Part shown: positions 61,618-64,000 of the stretch, in pieces | Numbering within the stretch: position 1 is the first letter of the stretch | How the letters are laid out: each line of letters opens with the position of its first letter | Source: Xanthomonas arboricola | GTDB lineage: Bacteria > Pseudomonadota > Gammaproteobacteria > Xanthomonadales > Xanthomonadaceae | Length of the DNA: 64,000 nt | Reading direction: 5' to 3' | Assembly: GCF_002940665.1 (NCBI RefSeq) | Contig: NZ_MIGY01000004.1 | Span: forward strand, 1-64,000 | The notes under the pieces: generated by a model | Database searches by the model: none | Told to the model about the DNA's origin: nothing | The model's input: the letters and a program-made list of their open reading frames with translations, nothing else | Position numbers and translations under genes: made by a program

Positions 61618-61734
61618 CTCGGCATTTCTCTGGGGGAATGACCGCGGCAACCTAGCACGTTCATGCACTCCCACTCCCACGCTCGCACGCAGCCCTGTCG
61701 CCGCGCCCGCAGTGTGGCCGTGCAGAGGCGCGAG

Positions 61735-62793
61735 TCACGCCGCTGGCTTGAGCGTACGCGACAGGAAATCGCGGATGTACTGCGCAATCTCGACCGCATG
61801 CGTTTCCAGCGCGAAGTGTCCGGCATCCAGCAGATGCACTTCGGCGTTCGGCAGGTCCTTGCGATAGGCCTGCGCACCGGGCGGGATGAAGGCGGGATCG
61901 TGCCTGCCCCACACCGCCAGCAGTGGCGGCTGATGGGTGCGGAAATACGCGTGGAAGCTGGGATAGGCTGCCACATTGCTGCGGTAGTCGAGAATCAGAT
62001 CCAGCTGGATCTCTTCGGCATCCGGGCGGGCCATGTACGCGATGTCCAGGGTGTAGCCATCGGGCGACAGCCTGCTCGGGTCGGCACCGGTAGCGTACTG
62101 CCAGTCGCGAATGGTCTGCGGCGACAGCGAGTCACGGCAGGTGTCGCGGTTGGCTGCAGTTGGCTCACGCCAGTACGCCTGCCACGGACCCCACTGGTCG
62201 CTGAAACCCTCCAGATAGGCGTTGCCGTTCTGGCTGATGATGGCGCTCACCTTGTGCGGGTTTGCCGCAGCCAGGCGAAAGCCCACCGGCGCGCCGTAAT
62301 CGAACACGTACACGCTGTAGCTGGCCAGTCCCAGTGCCTCGGTGAAGCCTTCGATGACTTTGTAAAGATTGTCGAACGTGTAGTAGAACTGCCCGCGCTT
62401 CGGCGCCTTGGTGTTGCCGAAGCCGGGCAGATCAGGCGCGATCAGGTGGTACTGGCTTGCCAGCAGCGGCATCAGATCGCGGAACATATGGCTGGCACTG
62501 GGGAAGCCGTGCAGCAGCAACAGCACCGGCGCATCTTTGCGCCCGGCCTGGCGATAGAACACCTCGATATCGCCGACCTGTTGCGTGTGGAAGCTGACGC
62601 GGAATGCGTCATCGTTCGGCATGGTGTCCTCTTTGAGTGCAATCGTGGTGCTGGAAAGGTCGGCAGCGTCGAGCGCACCGGCGCCCAGTGCGAATGCGGT
62701 GCCTATACACGATGCCCGCAGCAGGTTGCGGCGGCTGATATCTGTGCTGGCGTGAGCGATGTTGTCCGCGATGGGCACATCGGAATGCTCCAT
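61735..62793 (-). CDS. Tat-exported alpha/beta hydrolase, dehalogenase/epoxide-hydrolase type (352 aa)
   Basis: The N-terminus has a twin-arginine signal (SRRNLLRASCIGTAFALGAGAL). The hydrolase domain has oxyanion motif LLLLHGFPSASHMFRD, nucleophile Asp165 in VYVFDYGAPVGFRLA, and late acid/His candidates in VWGRHDPAF and LDAGHFALE. An Asp nucleophile rather than Ser places it with haloalkane dehalogenases, fluoroacetate dehalogenases and epoxide hydrolases, not esterases. A second internal ATG (MPNDD) near residue 58 could give a cytosolic form. It is divergent from a LysR regulator, which likely controls it. Confidence 0.9.
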   Translation of the reverse strand: MEHSDVPIADNIAHASTDISRRNLLRASCIGTAFALGAGALDAADLSSTTIALKEDTMPNDDAFRVSFHTQQVGDIEVFYRQAGRKDAPVLLLLHGFPSASHMFRDLMPLLASQYHLIAPDLPGFGNTKAPKRGQFYYTFDNLYKVIEGFTEALGLASYSVYVFDYGAPVGFRLAAANPHKVSAIISQNGNAYLEGFSDQWGPWQAYWREPTAANRDTCRDSLSPQTIRDWQYATGADPSRLSPDGYTLDIAYMARPDAEEIQLDLILDYRSNVAAYPSFHAYFRTHQPPLLAVWGRHDPAFIPPGAQAYRKDLPNAEVHLLDAGHFALETHAVEIAQYIRDFLSRTLKPAA

Positions 62794-62996
62794 GGAAATC
62801 CCGGATCGACGAAGTGGCGGCCATGCTAGGTGCGCAGGCAGATGCCGGGAACCACCAGGGAGATCAATTCACCATTGCCGTTGCTGCAATGCTGCGCGCA
62901 GGTGCGCAACCGCATGCGATTGCCAGGCCGTGGTGTGTCGCGCAAGGTGCATCGGGAGGCTGTTACGCTGCTGCCACATCCATCTCTGAGACGCGC

Positions 62997-63914
62997 GTGG
63001 ACCGCATTCAGGAAATGACGCTGTTTGCCGCATTGGCAGGGCAGGCAAACTTTGCCGGCGTTGCGCGGCGTCTTGGCATTTCCACCGCAACGGTCACCCG
63101 CACCGTCGCGCAGCTGGAAAGCCGCCTGGGCGTGCTGCTGGTCATGCGCAGCACGCGCAAGATGCGGCTTACCGTGGCCGGGCAGCAGTACGCCATCGAC
63201 TGCCGGCGCCTGCTTGCCGATTTGGAGGATGTCGAAAACAGGGCGGCCGGCTTGCACGCACTTCCCAGCGGCTTGCTGACGGTGACGGCGCCGCAGATGT
63301 TCGGCGCACTGCATGTCACCCCGGTGGTGACGCGCTTTCTCAGCGAATATCCGTCGATGACCGCGCGCGCCATCCTGGTCGACCGCGTGCTGCCGCTACT
63401 GGACGAGGGCATCGATGTCGCCGTGCGCATTGGCGCGCTGCCGGACTCATCGCTGACCGCGATCCCGGTCGGCAGCGTGCGTCGCATGGTCTGCGCCTCG
63501 CCCGGCTACCTGGCAGCACACGGCACTCCGCAGCATCCGGACGATCTGCCGCAGCACGCCACCATCTCCACCGCACCGTCCGAGCGCCCACCCAAGTGGC
63601 CGTTCCGCATCGATGGGCGCGAGCATCTGGTCGATGTCGCCTCGCGGCTGAGCGTGACCTTGTTCAATGCCGCCATCATCGCCGCAGTACAGGGTTGGGG
63701 ACTGACGCAGGTACCGGCTTACCAGATCCGCGAACACCTTCAGAGCGGCAAGCTCACCTGCATCCTCGACACGTTCGAAATTGCACCGGAGCCGGTGCAC
63801 GTGGTCTACGTGGAAGGCCGTCGCAGCTCATCCAAGGTACGCACGTTTGTCGACTACTGCGTGGATGCCCTGCGCCAGGATCTGGATTTTCATCACCATC
63901 CCTCGCGGCTGTAA
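62997..63914 (+). CDS. LysR-type regulator divergent from the Tat hydrolase (305 aa)
   Basis: The N-terminus MTLFAALAGQANFAGVARRLGISTATVTRTVAQLESRLG is a CrgA/AphB-like LysR winged helix. The effector core includes GIDVAVRIGALPDSSL and RRMVCASPGYLAAHGTPQHP, typical of that group. The start is GTG at 62997; the open frame further upstream is non-coding in character. It probably represses or activates the divergent hydrolase gene. Confidence 0.93.
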   Translation: MDRIQEMTLFAALAGQANFAGVARRLGISTATVTRTVAQLESRLGVLLVMRSTRKMRLTVAGQQYAIDCRRLLADLEDVENRAAGLHALPSGLLTVTAPQMFGALHVTPVVTRFLSEYPSMTARAILVDRVLPLLDEGIDVAVRIGALPDSSLTAIPVGSVRRMVCASPGYLAAHGTPQHPDDLPQHATISTAPSERPPKWPFRIDGREHLVDVASRLSVTLFNAAIIAAVQGWGLTQVPAYQIREHLQSGKLTCILDTFEIAPEPVHVVYVEGRRSSSKVRTFVDYCVDALRQDLDFHHHPSRL

Positions 63915-64000
63915 ACGATCGCCCCGCCCTGCAACCAGTGACGAGGCCAGCAGCAACACGCTGGCACCGACAAAGGTGGCACCGATCGACACATGATCCA
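63828..64000 (-). CDS. C-terminal end of a membrane protein, partial
   Basis: The minus-strand frame entering from the right edge reads DHVSIGATFVGASVLLLASSL and then a basic tail before a stop at 63828. One hydrophobic helix near the C-terminus suits the last span of a transporter (MFS or DMT type). If this frame is right it overlaps the LysR gene end by 87 bases; another frame stops near 63896. Identity cannot be settled from 173 bases. Confidence 0.4.
   Translation of the reverse strand, partial: DHVSIGATFVGASVLLLASSLVAGRGDRLQPRGMVMKIQILAQGIHAVVDKRAYLG

Noticed and set aside
1..64000. tRNA, rRNA or SAM/cobalamin riboswitches near the methionine genes
   Set aside because: No cloverleaf, conserved rRNA segment or riboswitch core was seen by eye; a covariance-model scan would be decisive.

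Overview
The window is 64 kb of high-GC DNA with dense, partly overlapping genes on both strands, typical of a Xanthomonas chromosome (gamma-Proteobacteria, Xanthomonadaceae). Lineage markers are a stand-alone XVIPCD domain (the secretion tag of the Xanthomonadales killing type IV secretion system), a SymE-like gene with a long leader, the MesD/MesX methionine synthase pair, palindromic GTAGGAGCGCAC-type intergenic repeats and two integron attC-like sites. I see no rRNA, tRNA or CRISPR array.

Positions 1-5400 are accessory DNA. A low-GC pair comes first: a 61-residue peptide gene and, behind a perfect hairpin, a PP-loop ATP-pyrophosphatase-type enzyme running off the left edge. It looks like a RiPP or peptide-modification cassette. 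An IS3-family element whose transposase has an amber stop lies just upstream of it. A SymE-like toxin gene with a structured leader and three small membrane-protein genes, two of them followed by 60-bp attC-like sites, complete the region.

Positions 5400-21100 are mostly core metabolism and envelope genes: a chemoreceptor behind a small thiol-type protein; an HxlR regulator divergent from a quinone oxidoreductase; a phosphate-selective porin behind clustered PhoB half-sites; an oxygen-dependent methionine synthase module (mesX, mesD, a flavin reductase and a divergent LysR regulator) followed by queH and a methylenetetrahydrofolate reductase-like gene; and a secreted hydrolase. Positions 21132-22364 are a non-coding repeat block.

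Positions 22365-48300 hold a complete RND efflux operon divergent from a BaeS/BaeR-type two-component system, two MFS transporters, purU, the orphan XVIPCD gene, three redox or deacylase enzymes, a convergent response regulator/histidine kinase pair, a trimeric autotransporter adhesin beside a secreted subtilisin, a LysR gene whose 3' end is duplicated in tandem, a frameshifted glyoxalase-family gene and tatD.

Positions 48500-58000 look like a purine-nucleoside catabolic island. A LysR regulator is divergent from a Rieske oxygenase and its reductase. Then come a secreted adenosine-deaminase-like enzyme, a nucleoside hydrolase, an AtzE/HpxY-type amidase carrying a fused AtzG/HpxX-like N-terminus, and an HpxW-type gamma-glutamyltransferase-fold amidohydrolase. 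The inferred route is adenosine to inosine to hypoxanthine to xanthine, with the last two enzymes acting on late carbamoyl or oxamate products. The right end has an S9 peptidase, a Tat-exported alpha/beta hydrolase, a LysR regulator and the tail of a membrane protein.
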